Source: Pseudomonadota bacterium (lineage in GTDB: Bacteria > Pseudomonadota > Gammaproteobacteria > Xanthomonadales > Xanthomonadaceae). Taken from it: 7,612 nucleotides of DNA. Below the pieces are notes generated by a model that made no database searches, was not told the origin of the DNA, and was given only the letters and a program-made list of their open reading frames with translations. A program made the translations under genes and the position numbers. The first letter of the stretch is position 1, and the number at the start of each line of letters is the position of its first letter. The stretch is from assembly GCA_023453655.1 (NCBI GenBank), contig JAEXTE010000050.1, positions 1-7,612 of the forward strand, read 5' to 3'. Below, one piece after another: positions 1 to 6,451 of this stretch.

Positions 1-8
1 GCCACGGG

Positions 9-575
9 TCAGTCGGCCTCGGCGGCTGCGTCGAGGTCGGGCGTTTCCTCGTCTTCACCGCCCGCCAGCAGCGTGCGGATCTCGCGGAACAGCTCGCGGA
101 AGGCGCGCGGAGGCTTGTTGCGGGCGCGTTCGTCCAGCGTGTTGCGCACCAGCTGGCGCAGCTTCTGGCGGTCGGCGGCCGGAAACTCCGCCAGCAGTTC
201 GCCCAGCGCCGCGTCGCCTTCGTCCAGCAGCCGCTCGCGCCAGCGCTCGGCGCGGTGCAGCTGGGCGGTTTCCTGCCTGGCCGCTTCGCCGCCGGCGTCC
301 AGCGCGTCGCGGATCGCGTCGAGCACCTCGTCGTCCTCGCGCCGCATCTGCTTGGCCAGGAAGGCCAGCTGCCGCTTGCGCGCGATATGCGAACTGATCC
401 GCCGCGCCTCGGCGATATGCGGCAGCAGGTGCTCGGGCACCGGCAACCTGTCCAGCCGGCCGGGATCCAGCTCGGCGAGCGTGCCGGCCAGCGCCAGCAC
501 GTCGAGCGCCTCGCGGCGCTGCTGGCTGCGGCTCGGCGACAGGAACTCGCCGGTGTCTTCGTCCTTTCCTCTCAT
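9..575 (-). CDS. darP: DarP (YjgA, DUF615) ribosome-associated assembly factor
   Basis: DarP-family proteins bind the large ribosomal subunit precursor and help its late assembly in the cytoplasm. The protein is about 188 residues, close to the family's usual 170-190, highly charged and predicted almost all helical. Family-like stretches are visible: [19 protein letters not shown] (about 63-81), [11 protein letters not shown] (111-121) and the C-terminal block [15 protein letters not shown] (131-145) followed by [11 protein letters not shown] (153-163). An acidic tail ends at a TGA at 11-9. Two in-frame starts exist. ATG at 593-591 adds MAYPDA; ATG at 575-573 gives [11 protein letters not shown], which matches the start I remember for xanthomonad homologues, so I prefer it. 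Neither has a clear Shine-Dalgarno. The gene is divergent to pmbA, the same neighbour arrangement as yjgA/pmbA in Escherichia coli. Family assignment is firm; the start is less certain. Confidence 0.93.
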   Translation of the reverse strand: MRGKDEDTGEFLSPSRSQQRREALDVLALAGTLAELDPGRLDRLPVPEHLLPHIAEARRISSHIARKRQLAFLAKQMRREDDEVLDAIRDALDAGGEAARQETAQLHRAERWRERLLDEGDAALGELLAEFPAADRQKLRQLVRNTLDERARNKPPRAFRELFREIRTLLAGGEDEETPDLDAAAEAD

Positions 576-592
576 CGCATCAGGATAAGCCA

Positions 593-1969
593 TTGAACAG
601 CGTTGCCGTGCCCGTGAACGAAGACGACAGCCCCGAGCGCCTGCAGCGGCTGGAGGGGCTGGCCGCGCGCCTGCTCGACGCCTGCCGCGCGCAGGGCGCC
701 AGCCAGGCCGAGGTTTCGTGCTCGGAGGAGCGCGGCCTGAGCGTGGGCGTGCGCATGGGCGAGGTCGAGACGGTGGAGTCCACCCGCGACCGCGGCATCG
801 GCGTGACCGTCTACTTCGGCAAGCGCAAGGGCAGCGCCAGCACCGCCGACCTGCGCGAATCCAGCCTCGAGGCGACCGTGGCCCAGGCCTGCGCCATCGC
901 CCGCTTCACCGAGGACGACCCGGCTGCCGGGCTGGCCGACGCCGAACTGATGGCGCGCCCCGGACCCGCCGGCTGGCCGGACTTCGACGACTGGCATCCC
1001 TGGGCGATCGATGCGGACCAGGCGGTGGACCTGGCCCTGGCCTGCGAAACCGCGGGTCGCGAGGCCGACCCGCGCATCGGCAATTCCGACGGCGCGTCGG
1101 TCAGCACCAGCACTTCGTTGAGCGTCTACGCCAACTCGCACGGCTTCGTCGGCAGCGAGCGCGGCAGCCACCACAGCATCGGTTGTGCGCTGATCGCCGG
1201 CAGCGGCGAGGACATGCAGCGCGATGGCTGGTACAGCTTCGCCCTGGCCGCTGAAGACCTGGATGCGCCGGTCCGGATCGGGCGCAAGGCGGCGGAGCGC
1301 GCGCTGGCGCGGCTGCAGCCGCGGCCGGTCGCCACCGGCGAGTACCCGGTGCTGTTCCAGGCCGAGGTCGCGCGCTCGCTCATCGGCCACCTGCTGGGGG
1401 CGGTGTCGGGCGGATCGCTGTACCGGCGTGCCAGCTTCCTGCTCGACAGTGCCGGCACGCGCCTGATCCCGGACTGGTTCTCGATCCACGAGGATCCGTT
1501 CCTGCACCGCGGCCTGCGCTCGGCGGCCTGGGACAACGAGGGCGTGGCCACCCGCGCCTCGGCGCTGGTGGACGGCGGCGTGCTGCAGCGCTACGTGCTG
1601 GGCAGCTACTCGGCGCGCCGGCTGGGGCTGCAGACCACCGCCAACGCCGGCGGGGTGCACAACCTGCAGGTCGGCGCGAACGCGGGCGGCTTCGAGGCGC
1701 TGCTGTCCGGGATGGGGCGCGGGCTGGTAGTCACCGAACTGATGGGACAGGGCGTCAACACCGTCACCGGCGACTATTCGCGCGGTGCGGCGGGTTTCCT
1801 TGTCGAAAACGGCGAGATCGCCTGGCCGGTGGACGGCATCACCATCGCCGGCAACCTGCGCGGGATGTTCGAGTCCATCGAGGCGGTGGGCAGCGACGTC
1901 GACCCGCGTTCGCACATCCGCACCGGGTCGATCCTGCTGGGCCGGATGACCGTTGCAGGCGCGGATTGA
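593..1969 (+). CDS. pmbA: PmbA/TldE, non-catalytic subunit of the TldD/TldE metalloprotease
   Basis: In E. coli TldE (PmbA) pairs with TldD to form a cytosolic metalloprotease that trims peptides such as the microcin B17 precursor and degrades the antitoxin CcdA. This protein is 458 residues (E. coli PmbA is about 450). The late family signature is present: [18 protein letters not shown] (385-402) and [17 protein letters not shown] (406-422 region). The TldD-type HExxxH zinc motif is absent; the corresponding helix reads [11 protein letters not shown] (257-267), as expected for the TldE subunit. Translation probably starts at TTG 593-595, preceded by AGGA at 582-585 with 7 nt spacing; GTG codons at 608 and 614 are alternatives without as good a site. 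The stop is TGA 1967-1969. The partner gene tldD is not in this window, which is common because the two are usually unlinked. Confidence 0.95.
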   Translation: MNSVAVPVNEDDSPERLQRLEGLAARLLDACRAQGASQAEVSCSEERGLSVGVRMGEVETVESTRDRGIGVTVYFGKRKGSASTADLRESSLEATVAQACAIARFTEDDPAAGLADAELMARPGPAGWPDFDDWHPWAIDADQAVDLALACETAGREADPRIGNSDGASVSTSTSLSVYANSHGFVGSERGSHHSIGCALIAGSGEDMQRDGWYSFALAAEDLDAPVRIGRKAAERALARLQPRPVATGEYPVLFQAEVARSLIGHLLGAVSGGSLYRRASFLLDSAGTRLIPDWFSIHEDPFLHRGLRSAAWDNEGVATRASALVDGGVLQRYVLGSYSARRLGLQTTANAGGVHNLQVGANAGGFEALLSGMGRGLVVTELMGQGVNTVTGDYSRGAAGFLVENGEIAWPVDGITIAGNLRGMFESIEAVGSDVDPRSHIRTGSILLGRMTVAGAD

Positions 1970-2057
1970 CGTTATGCTTGGCGGGCCGCGCAGGGGGTGC
2001 CGGCGGCGTGACGCGGCCATCCAACGGCCCTATCCATCCAGCCCAGGGGAAGATTCC

Positions 2058-2414
2058 ATGAGCGACACCAACCCGGTCCACGGCAGCGCGAGCCAGGACG
2101 ACCGCACCATTGCGATGCTGACCCACCTGTCCGGCATCATCCTCGGCTTCATCGTGCCGCTGGTGGTGTGGCTGATCAACAAGGACAAGGCCGACCGCGG
2201 ATTCCTGGTCAGCCAGTCCAAGGAAGCGCTGAACTTCCAGATCACGCTGCTGTTCGGCTACATCATCGGCGTGGTGCTGTCGATCATCCTGATCGGCGCG
2301 CTGCTGAACCTCCTGCTGTGGATCGCCTGCATCGTCTTCAGCATCATCGCCGGTCTCGCCGCGAACAAGGGCGAGGACTACCGCTATCCGTTCGCCATCC
2401 GCCTGGTCAACTGA
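2058..2414 (+). CDS. DUF4870 small membrane protein, first of a tandem pair
   Basis: This is a 118-residue integral membrane protein of the DUF4870 (Tic20-like) family, whose biochemical role is unknown. A short polar N-terminus (1-17) is followed by hydrophobic segments at about 18-40 (HLSGIILGFIVPLVVWLI), 62-83 and 85-102. The conserved family elements are the motif KEALNFQ (55-61) between the first two segments and the C-terminal NKGEDYRYPFAIRLVN (103-118). The start ATG at 2058 is chosen because AGGGGA at 2045-2050 lies 7 nt upstream; the frame is open further upstream to 1953 but that part overlaps pmbA and has no family similarity. The gene follows pmbA by 88 nt and precedes a second DUF4870 gene on the same strand. 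The family call is confident; no function can be assigned. Confidence 0.9.
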   Translation: MSDTNPVHGSASQDDRTIAMLTHLSGIILGFIVPLVVWLINKDKADRGFLVSQSKEALNFQITLLFGYIIGVVLSIILIGALLNLLLWIACIVFSIIAGLAANKGEDYRYPFAIRLVN

Positions 2415-2429
2415 CGGGCACGCGGCCGC

Positions 2430-2453
2430 CGTCGCGGGCAGGATCCCGCGGCG
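2430..2453 (+). terminator. GC-rich hairpin after the first DUF4870 gene
   Basis: CGTCGCGGG (2430-2438) can pair with CCCGCGGCG (2445-2453) in a 9-bp stem with one U-G wobble and a 6-nt loop. It begins 16 nt after the stop codon of the first DUF4870 gene. No U-tract follows, so it is not a canonical intrinsic terminator; it could attenuate readthrough or protect the 3' end. Confidence 0.35.
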
Positions 2454-2552
2454 CGCGGCGCCCCGGGGACCAGGGCATCAGTTGGGTTGAGTTTCCGCGC
2501 GGCGGGCGCAACATCGTTCCGGACCCGGACGGTTTCCGGTGGGAGACGGACG

Positions 2553-2990
2553 ATGGACACTCTGCTCGATCGTGAAGGTGCCTCGCTGGCCGATCGCCAG
2601 TGGGCGGCGGGCGCGCATCTGGGCGCGCTGCTGCTGGCGCTGCTCACCAGCTGGACCGCCGGCTTCGCCGGCATGCTGGCGGCGGGCGTGGTCTACCTGC
2701 TCAAGCGCGACGATTCACCATTTGCCGCGGCGCATGCGCGCGAGGCCTTCAACTTCAACCTCAGCATGTTCCTGTACGCCTGCGCGGTGTGTGTGATCGG
2801 CGTGCTGCTGTTGGGCGCGACCGTGCTCACCCTGGGCCTGGGCATCATCCTCACCGCACCGGCGGGCATCGTGCTGCTGCTGGCCGCGGGCGCGCTCGCG
2901 GTGACGTGGCTGGTGTGCGGCATCATCGGCACGACGAAGGCCTGGAACGGCGAGGCATACCGCTATCCGCTGACGCTGCGCCTCCTGTAG
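2553..2990 (+). CDS. DUF4870 membrane protein, second of a tandem pair
   Basis: This is a 145-residue membrane protein of the same DUF4870 family as its upstream neighbour. Hydrophobic stretches cover about 17-50, 70-95 and 98-125. The family motif appears as HAREAFNFNLS (61-71), and the C-terminus reads AWNGEAYRYPLTLRLL (130-145), which parallels the NKGEDYRYP ending of the first copy. It is longer than the first copy, with an extra Gly/Ala/Leu-rich hydrophobic insert around 84-115. The start ATG at 2553 has GGGAG at 2541-2545, 7 nt upstream. The two genes are separated by 138 nt containing a hairpin and no convincing promoter, so they may or may not be co-transcribed. The residues Asn67-Phe68 of the family motif are kept, so both copies look intact. 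Function unknown. Confidence 0.88.
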   Translation: MDTLLDREGASLADRQWAAGAHLGALLLALLTSWTAGFAGMLAAGVVYLLKRDDSPFAAAHAREAFNFNLSMFLYACAVCVIGVLLLGATVLTLGLGIILTAPAGIVLLLAAGALAVTWLVCGIIGTTKAWNGEAYRYPLTLRLL

Positions 2991-3000
2991 CGACAGCAGT

Positions 3001-3030
3001 CCGCCCGCGTCCCGACCGGGGCGCGGGTGG
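3001..3030 (+). terminator. Strong hairpin between convergent genes
   Basis: Positions 3001-3013 pair with 3018-3030 to give a 13-bp stem containing two G-U wobbles and a GACC tetraloop. It starts 10 nt after the stop of the second DUF4870 gene and lies 13 nt past the stop of the convergent aminotransferase gene. In the plus-strand RNA the stem is continuous; in the minus-strand RNA the two wobbles become mismatches, so it should serve the plus-strand gene better. There is no U-tract on either side, which lowers confidence that it is a true intrinsic terminator. Confidence 0.5.
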
Positions 3031-3042
3031 GACCGTCCGGGG

Positions 3043-4539
3043 TCAGGCCGCTTCGGCCGACCGGATGCGCGGGCCCTCGCGCAGGGCCTTGCCGACCATC
3101 GACACCAGCAGCTCGAGTTCGTCGGCCGTGGTCTCGAAGCGCGGGGTGAAGCGCAGCGAGTTGGCGCCGCCGTGGATCACGCCGATGCCGTGCTCGCGCA
3201 GCCATTCCTCGATCGACCCCGCGCCGTAGCACTTGAACTGCGGCGCCAGTTCGCAGGAGAACAGCAGGCCGGTGCCCGGCACGCCGGTGAGCAGCCCGCC
3301 GAGTTCGGCCTTGAGCGCCTCGAGCCTGGCCACGGCTTCCTGGCCGCGCTGGCGGATGTTGGCGCGCAGTTCGGGGGTGATCGCGTCGAGCACGGCGCAG
3401 GCCACGTCGAGCGCACGCGGGTTGGTGGTCATGGTGTTGCCGTACACGCCGGTGCGATACAGCTGCGCGGTGGACTCGGTGACGGCCAGTACCGACAGCG
3501 GGTACTGCCCGGCGTTGAGGGCCTTGGAATAGGTTTCCATGTCCGGCGGGGCGCAGCCTTCGAAGCCGGGGTAGTCGACGATCGACAGCACGCCGTGGGC
3601 GCGCAGGCCGGCCTGGATGGAGTCGACCAGGAGCAGGCCGCCGTGCGCGGCGGTGAGCTCGCGCGCCACGTCGTAGAAGGCGCGGGGCAGGGCGCGGCCT
3701 GGGTCGCCTTCGCCCATCACCGGCTCCAGGAACACCGCCTCGATGAACCAGCCGTTCGCCTCGGCGTCGGCGAAGGCGCGGCGCAGCGCGTCGGCGTCGT
3801 AGGGATCGACCGCGATCAGCGAGTCCTCGCCGCGGAAGCTGGCCAGGTGCTGCAGGTAGGTCTTGCGGGTCGAGTCGGAGTACAGCGCCGGGCGCTCGGT
3901 GCGGCCGTGGAAGCTGCCCTTGACCACGAGGCGCTTGATCTTCGCGCCGGCGTGGCGGCCGCCGGCGTCGGTCATCAGCTTGCTGTTGACGTCGGCGATG
4001 CGCGCGGCCAGGCCCACTGCCTCCGCGCCCGAATTCAGGCACAGGAAGCGGGCGAAGGGGCAGCCGCCGGCGCTGTGGCCGATCTCGCGGCGCAGGGCGC
4101 GGTCGAGGCGCAGCTGCGACAGGCTGGGCGTCATGACGTTGGCCATCGTTTGCGGCTTGGCCATCGCTTCGATCACCGCCTTGGGCGCGTGGCCGAAGCC
4201 GAGCATGCCGTAGCCGCCGGAGTCGTGGACCACCGCGCCCTTGAGCGTCACGATCCACGGCCCGCGCGCGGTCAGCGCGACATAGGGGTTCACCGCATCG
4301 GTGGCGTAGAAGTTCACGAAGCCCGCCTGGACCGCCTCGATCTGTGCGGACTCGTCGAGTTCGAGCAGGTCGGCGAAGTCGCCGCGGATGCGCGCGTACT
4401 CCTCGGCTGCGGCCGCGATCGCCTCGCGCAGCTCGGGGTGGCTGGCGGCCAGCCGTTCGAGCGTGGCGTCATCCAGGCCGGTGGTGCGGCGCTGGCCGCC
4501 GTGTGCGCGCAGGGGGGCGAGGGCAGCGGTGATCGACAT
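3043..4539 (-). CDS. Class III (fold-type I) PLP-dependent aminotransferase, substrate unassigned
   Basis: This is a 498-residue class III aminotransferase, expected to move an amino group, often the omega amino group of a diamine or omega-amino acid, to a 2-oxo acid using pyridoxal phosphate. Visible elements in order: GGYGMLGFGHAPKAVIEAM (108-126), the cofactor-phosphate loop NSGAEA (169-174), SFHGRT (209-214), EPVMGEGDPG (272-281), the pyridine-nitrogen Asp306 in LLLVDSIQAGLRAHG (302-316), the likely Schiff-base Lys339 in ETYSKALNAGQYPLS (335-349), and YGNTMTTNP (366-374). The usual DEVQTG motif is replaced by DSIQAG, so it is not a standard GabT, ArgD or RocD. An N-terminal extension of about 80 residues precedes the core. 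The start ATG at 4539-4537 has AGGAG (complement of 4548-4552) 8 nt upstream; the frame stays open to an ATG at 4677 but that stretch holds the promoter. It is divergent from an Lrp/AsnC regulator, suggesting amino-acid catabolism. Lysine 6-aminotransferase-like activity is possible but unproven. Confidence 0.88.
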   Translation of the reverse strand: MSITAALAPLRAHGGQRRTTGLDDATLERLAASHPELREAIAAAAEEYARIRGDFADLLELDESAQIEAVQAGFVNFYATDAVNPYVALTARGPWIVTLKGAVVHDSGGYGMLGFGHAPKAVIEAMAKPQTMANVMTPSLSQLRLDRALRREIGHSAGGCPFARFLCLNSGAEAVGLAARIADVNSKLMTDAGGRHAGAKIKRLVVKGSFHGRTERPALYSDSTRKTYLQHLASFRGEDSLIAVDPYDADALRRAFADAEANGWFIEAVFLEPVMGEGDPGRALPRAFYDVARELTAAHGGLLLVDSIQAGLRAHGVLSIVDYPGFEGCAPPDMETYSKALNAGQYPLSVLAVTESTAQLYRTGVYGNTMTTNPRALDVACAVLDAITPELRANIRQRGQEAVARLEALKAELGGLLTGVPGTGLLFSCELAPQFKCYGAGSIEEWLREHGIGVIHGGANSLRFTPRFETTADELELLVSMVGKALREGPRIRSAEAA

Positions 4540-4561
4540 CGGCGCTTCTCCTGGAGACGAA

Positions 4562-4581
4562 CCGGCGCATCGTGGCGCCGG
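4562..4581 (-). other. Leader hairpin next to the aminotransferase ribosome site
   Basis: CCGGCGC (4562-4568) and GCGCCGG (4575-4581) form a perfect 7-bp stem with a 6-nt loop in the predicted leader of the aminotransferase mRNA. The stem ends 9 nt upstream of the AGGAG ribosome binding site. It could influence ribosome access, but GC-rich DNA produces such stems often. Confidence 0.4.
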
Positions 4582-4595
4582 GAGGGCAGGTGGGA

Positions 4596-4612
4596 GGCCG
4601 CCAGCGGCGGCC
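4596..4612 (-). other. 5'-terminal hairpin of the aminotransferase leader
   Basis: GGCCGCC (4596-4602) and GGCGGCC (4606-4612) pair perfectly over 7 bp around a 3-nt loop. If transcription begins near 4614, this hairpin sits at the extreme 5' end of the mRNA, a position known to protect transcripts from decay. The role is inferred. Confidence 0.4.
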
Positions 4613-4620
4613 CTGCTCCT

Positions 4621-4626
4621 ATTATC
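4621..4626 (-). promoter_or_regulatory. Candidate -10 box of the aminotransferase gene
   Basis: The minus strand reads GATAAT, five of six matches to TATAAT, in an otherwise GC-rich region. It would place the transcript start near 4614, about 75 nt before the ATG. No good -35 hexamer is present at 16-18 bp, which fits activator dependence. The nearer TCTGCGCAGA palindrome would be centred about 46 bp upstream of this start. Confidence 0.5.
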
Positions 4627-4653
4627 TCGATCCCTTCGTCGAACGACAGGGCG

Positions 4654-4709
4654 GATCTGCGCAGAATTCACTATCATTTCGGCGGATTGCCGAAGGTTCT
4701 GCGCAGATC
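4654..4709. promoter_or_regulatory. Paired palindromic operators within a 13-bp inverted repeat
   Basis: GATCTGCGCAGAA at 4654-4666 and its exact reverse complement at 4697-4709 form a perfect 13-bp inverted repeat. Each arm contains the 10-bp perfect palindrome TCTGCGCAGA (4656-4665 and 4698-4707), so the same dyad site occurs twice, centres 42 bp apart, close to four helical turns. Lrp/AsnC proteins bind as dimers to dyad sites and assemble into octamers that contact several phased sites, and the neighbouring gene encodes such a protein. The left site lies just before the regulator's -10 box and about 46 bp upstream of the aminotransferase start; the right site abuts the regulator's ATG at 4710. 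The predicted effect is autorepression and aminotransferase activation. Site identity is seen directly; the binding protein is inferred. Confidence 0.72.
4672..4677 (+). promoter_or_regulatory. Candidate -10 box of the AsnC-family regulator gene
   Basis: TATCAT matches TATAAT at five of six positions and lies between the two operator palindromes. It predicts a start near 4684 and a leader of about 26 nt. The -35 region is poor. The only Shine-Dalgarno-like sequence, GAAGG at 4692-4696, is 13 nt from the ATG because the second palindrome occupies the space between, so both transcription and translation of the regulator may be restrained. Confidence 0.45.
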
Positions 4710-5141
4710 ATGAAGATTACCTCCGCCGACGCCCAGCTGCTGTCCGCCCTGCGCGAAAACGCGCGCGCCTCGACCGCCGAAATCGCCCGGCGGCTGGGCC
4801 TGTCGCGCACCACGGTGCAGAGCCGGATGGAGCGCCTGGAGCGCGAAGGCGTGATCCGCGGTTACACCGTGCGCGTGAACGAGCAGGTCGAGCGGGGCTA
4901 CATCCGCGCCCACATCCTGATCACCGTGGCGCCCAAGCAGATGCCGGCCGTGGTGCAGGCCCTGCACGAGATGCCGCAGGTGCGCAGCCTGCACTCGGTG
5001 AGCGGCGCGCATGACCTGGTGGCGATGGGCGTGGTGCCGACGGTGGTGGACATGGACGAACTGACCGATCGCATCGGCGCGCTCGACGGCGTGGAGCGCA
5101 CCACCTCGGCCGTCATTCTCTCGACCAAGTTCGAACGGTAA
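4710..5141 (+). CDS. Lrp/AsnC-family transcriptional regulator
   Basis: This is a 143-residue regulator of the Lrp/AsnC (feast/famine) family, which senses amino acids or their derivatives and controls neighbouring metabolic genes. The N-terminal winged helix-turn-helix covers about 3-52, with [20 protein letters not shown] (18-37) as helix-turn-helix and [16 protein letters not shown] (39-54) as the wing. The C-terminal ligand-binding and oligomerisation (RAM) domain covers about 65-140, with [16 protein letters not shown] (91-106) carrying the Gly-Xaa-Xaa-Asp turn typical of the effector pocket. The length is slightly below E. coli Lrp (164), typical for AsnC-like members. The start ATG at 4710 fits the family N-terminus; the frame is open upstream but not homologous. 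The gene is divergent from the aminotransferase, its likely target. The effector is unknown. Confidence 0.92.
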   Translation: MKITSADAQLLSALRENARASTAEIARRLGLSRTTVQSRMERLEREGVIRGYTVRVNEQVERGYIRAHILITVAPKQMPAVVQALHEMPQVRSLHSVSGAHDLVAMGVVPTVVDMDELTDRIGALDGVERTTSAVILSTKFER

Positions 5142-5168
5142 GCGTCTTTCGCCACAGGCGAAGGACGC
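5142..5168 (+). terminator. Hairpin immediately after the AsnC regulator
   Basis: Positions 5142-5153 pair with 5157-5168 in a 12-bp stem with one U-G wobble and an ACA loop. The stem begins at the first base after the TAA stop of the regulator gene. No U-tract follows, but the position and length suggest a 3'-end structure for this transcript. Confidence 0.55.
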
Positions 5169-5171
5169 CGC

Positions 5172-5201
5172 CGCCCCTCCCCCGCGCGCCGGGGAGGGGC
5201 G
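5172..5201. terminator. Second hairpin, C/G-run stem
   Basis: CGCCCCTCCCC (5172-5182) pairs perfectly with GGGGAGGGGCG (5191-5201), an 11-bp stem with an 8-nt loop, only 3 bp after the preceding hairpin. It could be a backup terminator or one copy of a dispersed intergenic repeat; a genome-wide search would be needed to tell. Confidence 0.45.
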
Positions 5202-5269
5202 CCTGCAGCGCATGTGATGGAGTGGGAGAAGGCCGCCGCACGCCGCGAGCAACCGCCCTTCCCCCGGTC

Positions 5270-5283
5270 ATCGCCGCGGCGAT
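5270..5283. other. 14-bp perfect palindrome upstream of queA
   Basis: ATCGCCGCGGCGAT is a perfect 14-bp palindrome, centred about 95 bp before the queA start codon. It is not matched to any known operator and could be a chance feature of GC-rich DNA. The rest of the 230-base gap between the regulator and queA holds only the two hairpins and the queA -10 box. Confidence 0.25.
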
Positions 5284-5359
5284 CATCCGGAGCGGTCCAT
5301 GGGAGGCCCCGGCCTTGCGGCGGGCGCCCCGCCTGCACGTCCCAGGCGCCACACACGCC

Positions 5360-5365
5360 TACAAT
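5360..5365 (+). promoter_or_regulatory. queA -10 box, probable leaderless promoter
   Basis: TACAAT (five of six matches to TATAAT) ends 6 nt before the queA ATG at 5372. RNA synthesis would begin at or within a base or two of the start codon. There is no Shine-Dalgarno sequence in the intervening TCGCCC, consistent with a leaderless mRNA. No strong -35 hexamer is visible. The same octamer TACAATTC recurs before the iron-binding lipoprotein gene. Confidence 0.6.
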
Positions 5366-5371
5366 TCGCCC

Positions 5372-6406
5372 ATGAAGAAGTCCGATTTCACCTACCACCT
5401 GCCACCCGAGCTGATTGCGCAGGAACCCCTGCCGGAGCGTTCGGCGAGCCGCATGCTGGTGGTGCCGCCGGGCGAGGCCGCGCTGGTGGATGCGCGCATC
5501 CGCGCGCTGGGCGACTGGCTGCGCCCGGGCGACCTGATGGTGTTCAACGACACGCGGGTGATCCCGGCGCGGCTGTTCGGGCAGAAGGAAACCGGCGGTC
5601 GCGTGGAGATCCTGATCGAGCGGCTGCTGCCGGACAACCGGGCGCGAGCGCAGCTGGGCGTGAGCAAGCCGCCGCGGCCGGGCTCGCGCATCGCGCTGGA
5701 CGCGGGCGGCGAGGCGGTGGTGCTCGATCGCGACGGCGGCTTCTACCACCTGCAGTTCGAGGTGCCCGGCGCGCTCGAAGCCTGGCTGCTGGAGGCCGGA
5801 CGACTGCCGCTGCCTCCCTACATCCGCCGCGAGCCCGGCCGCGACGACGCCGAGCGCTACCAGACCGTGTTTGCGCGCGAGGTCGGCGCGGTGGCCGCGC
5901 CCCCCGCCGGCCTGCATTTCGACGACGCGCTGCTGGCCGACCTGCGCGCGCGCGGGATCGAATCGGGCCACGTCACCCTGCACGTGGGTGCCGGGACCTT
6001 CCAGCCGGTGCGCGCCGACGACCTGCACCAGCACGCCATGCACAGCGAATGGATCAACGTCGGCGCGCAACTGGTCGCCCAGGTGCGGCGCACCCGCGCC
6101 GCCGGCGGGCGCGTGATCGCGGTGGGGACCACGGTCGTGCGCGCGCTGGAGAGCGCGTCCGTGGACGGTGAACTGCATCCGCATTCGGGCGAGACCAGCA
6201 TTTTCATCTTTCCCGGCTACCGCATCCGCAGCGTCGACGCGCTGCTCACCAACTTCCACCTGCCCGAATCGACCCTGCTGATGCTGGTGTCGGCATTCGT
6301 CGGGCGCGAGCGGATCCTGGCGGCCTACGCGCACGCGGTGCGCGAGCGCTACCGCTGCTTCTCCTACGGCGACGCGATGCTGCTGCTGGGCGACCGCTTC
6401 GGCTGA
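5372..6406 (+). CDS. queA: QueA, S-adenosylmethionine:tRNA ribosyltransferase-isomerase
   Basis: QueA transfers and isomerises the ribosyl part of S-adenosylmethionine onto preQ1 in tRNA to make epoxyqueuosine, the next-to-last step of queuosine synthesis at the wobble base of GUN anticodons. The protein is 344 residues, within the usual 340-356. Nearly the whole family signature set is present: [13 protein letters not shown] (58-70), [12 protein letters not shown] (172-183), [11 protein letters not shown] (203-213), HAMHSEW (221-227), [12 protein letters not shown] (250-261), TSIFIFPGY (275-283), [19 protein letters not shown] (291-309) and FSYGDAMLL (330-338). The start [17 protein letters not shown] fits the family. 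Residue 178 is Pro where Thr is usual (APTAGLHF). The gene is normally followed by tgt, yajC and secDF in many gammaproteobacteria; here it is followed by an iron-binding lipoprotein gene instead. Confidence 0.98.
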   Translation: MKKSDFTYHLPPELIAQEPLPERSASRMLVVPPGEAALVDARIRALGDWLRPGDLMVFNDTRVIPARLFGQKETGGRVEILIERLLPDNRARAQLGVSKPPRPGSRIALDAGGEAVVLDRDGGFYHLQFEVPGALEAWLLEAGRLPLPPYIRREPGRDDAERYQTVFAREVGAVAAPPAGLHFDDALLADLRARGIESGHVTLHVGAGTFQPVRADDLHQHAMHSEWINVGAQLVAQVRRTRAAGGRVIAVGTTVVRALESASVDGELHPHSGETSIFIFPGYRIRSVDALLTNFHLPESTLLMLVSAFVGRERILAAYAHAVRERYRCFSYGDAMLLLGDRFG

Positions 6407-6451
6407 GCCGGCGCGTCGCCGGGCCGGCGGGCATGGCCGGGCGCGGATGAG

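Noticed and set aside
1953..1978. TTGCAG plus TATGCT as a promoter for the first DUF4870 gene
   Set aside because: The spacer would be only 14 bp; TTGACG at 1966 has no matching -10 box 17 bp downstream.
1984..2018. GGCCGCG and CGCGGCC (7 bp, 21-nt loop) between pmbA and the first DUF4870 gene as a terminator
   Set aside because: The loop is long, there is no U-tract, and such pairs are expected by chance in this base composition.
572..2020. A 482-codon minus-strand open frame opposite pmbA, and a 513-codon plus-strand frame at 3172-4713 opposite the aminotransferase
   Set aside because: Both mirror real genes in GC-rich DNA, lack domains, and have skewed compositions.
4540..4677. Upstream extension of the aminotransferase to an ATG at 4677
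   Set aside because: The extra 46 residues are not family-like, cross the -10 box and an operator, and a good AGGAG lies before the ATG at 4539.
6407..6428. Two GCCGGC sites after queA as a terminator stem
   Set aside because: GCCGGC is self-palindromic and frequent in GC-rich DNA; the stem is 6 bp with a 10-nt loop and no U-tract.
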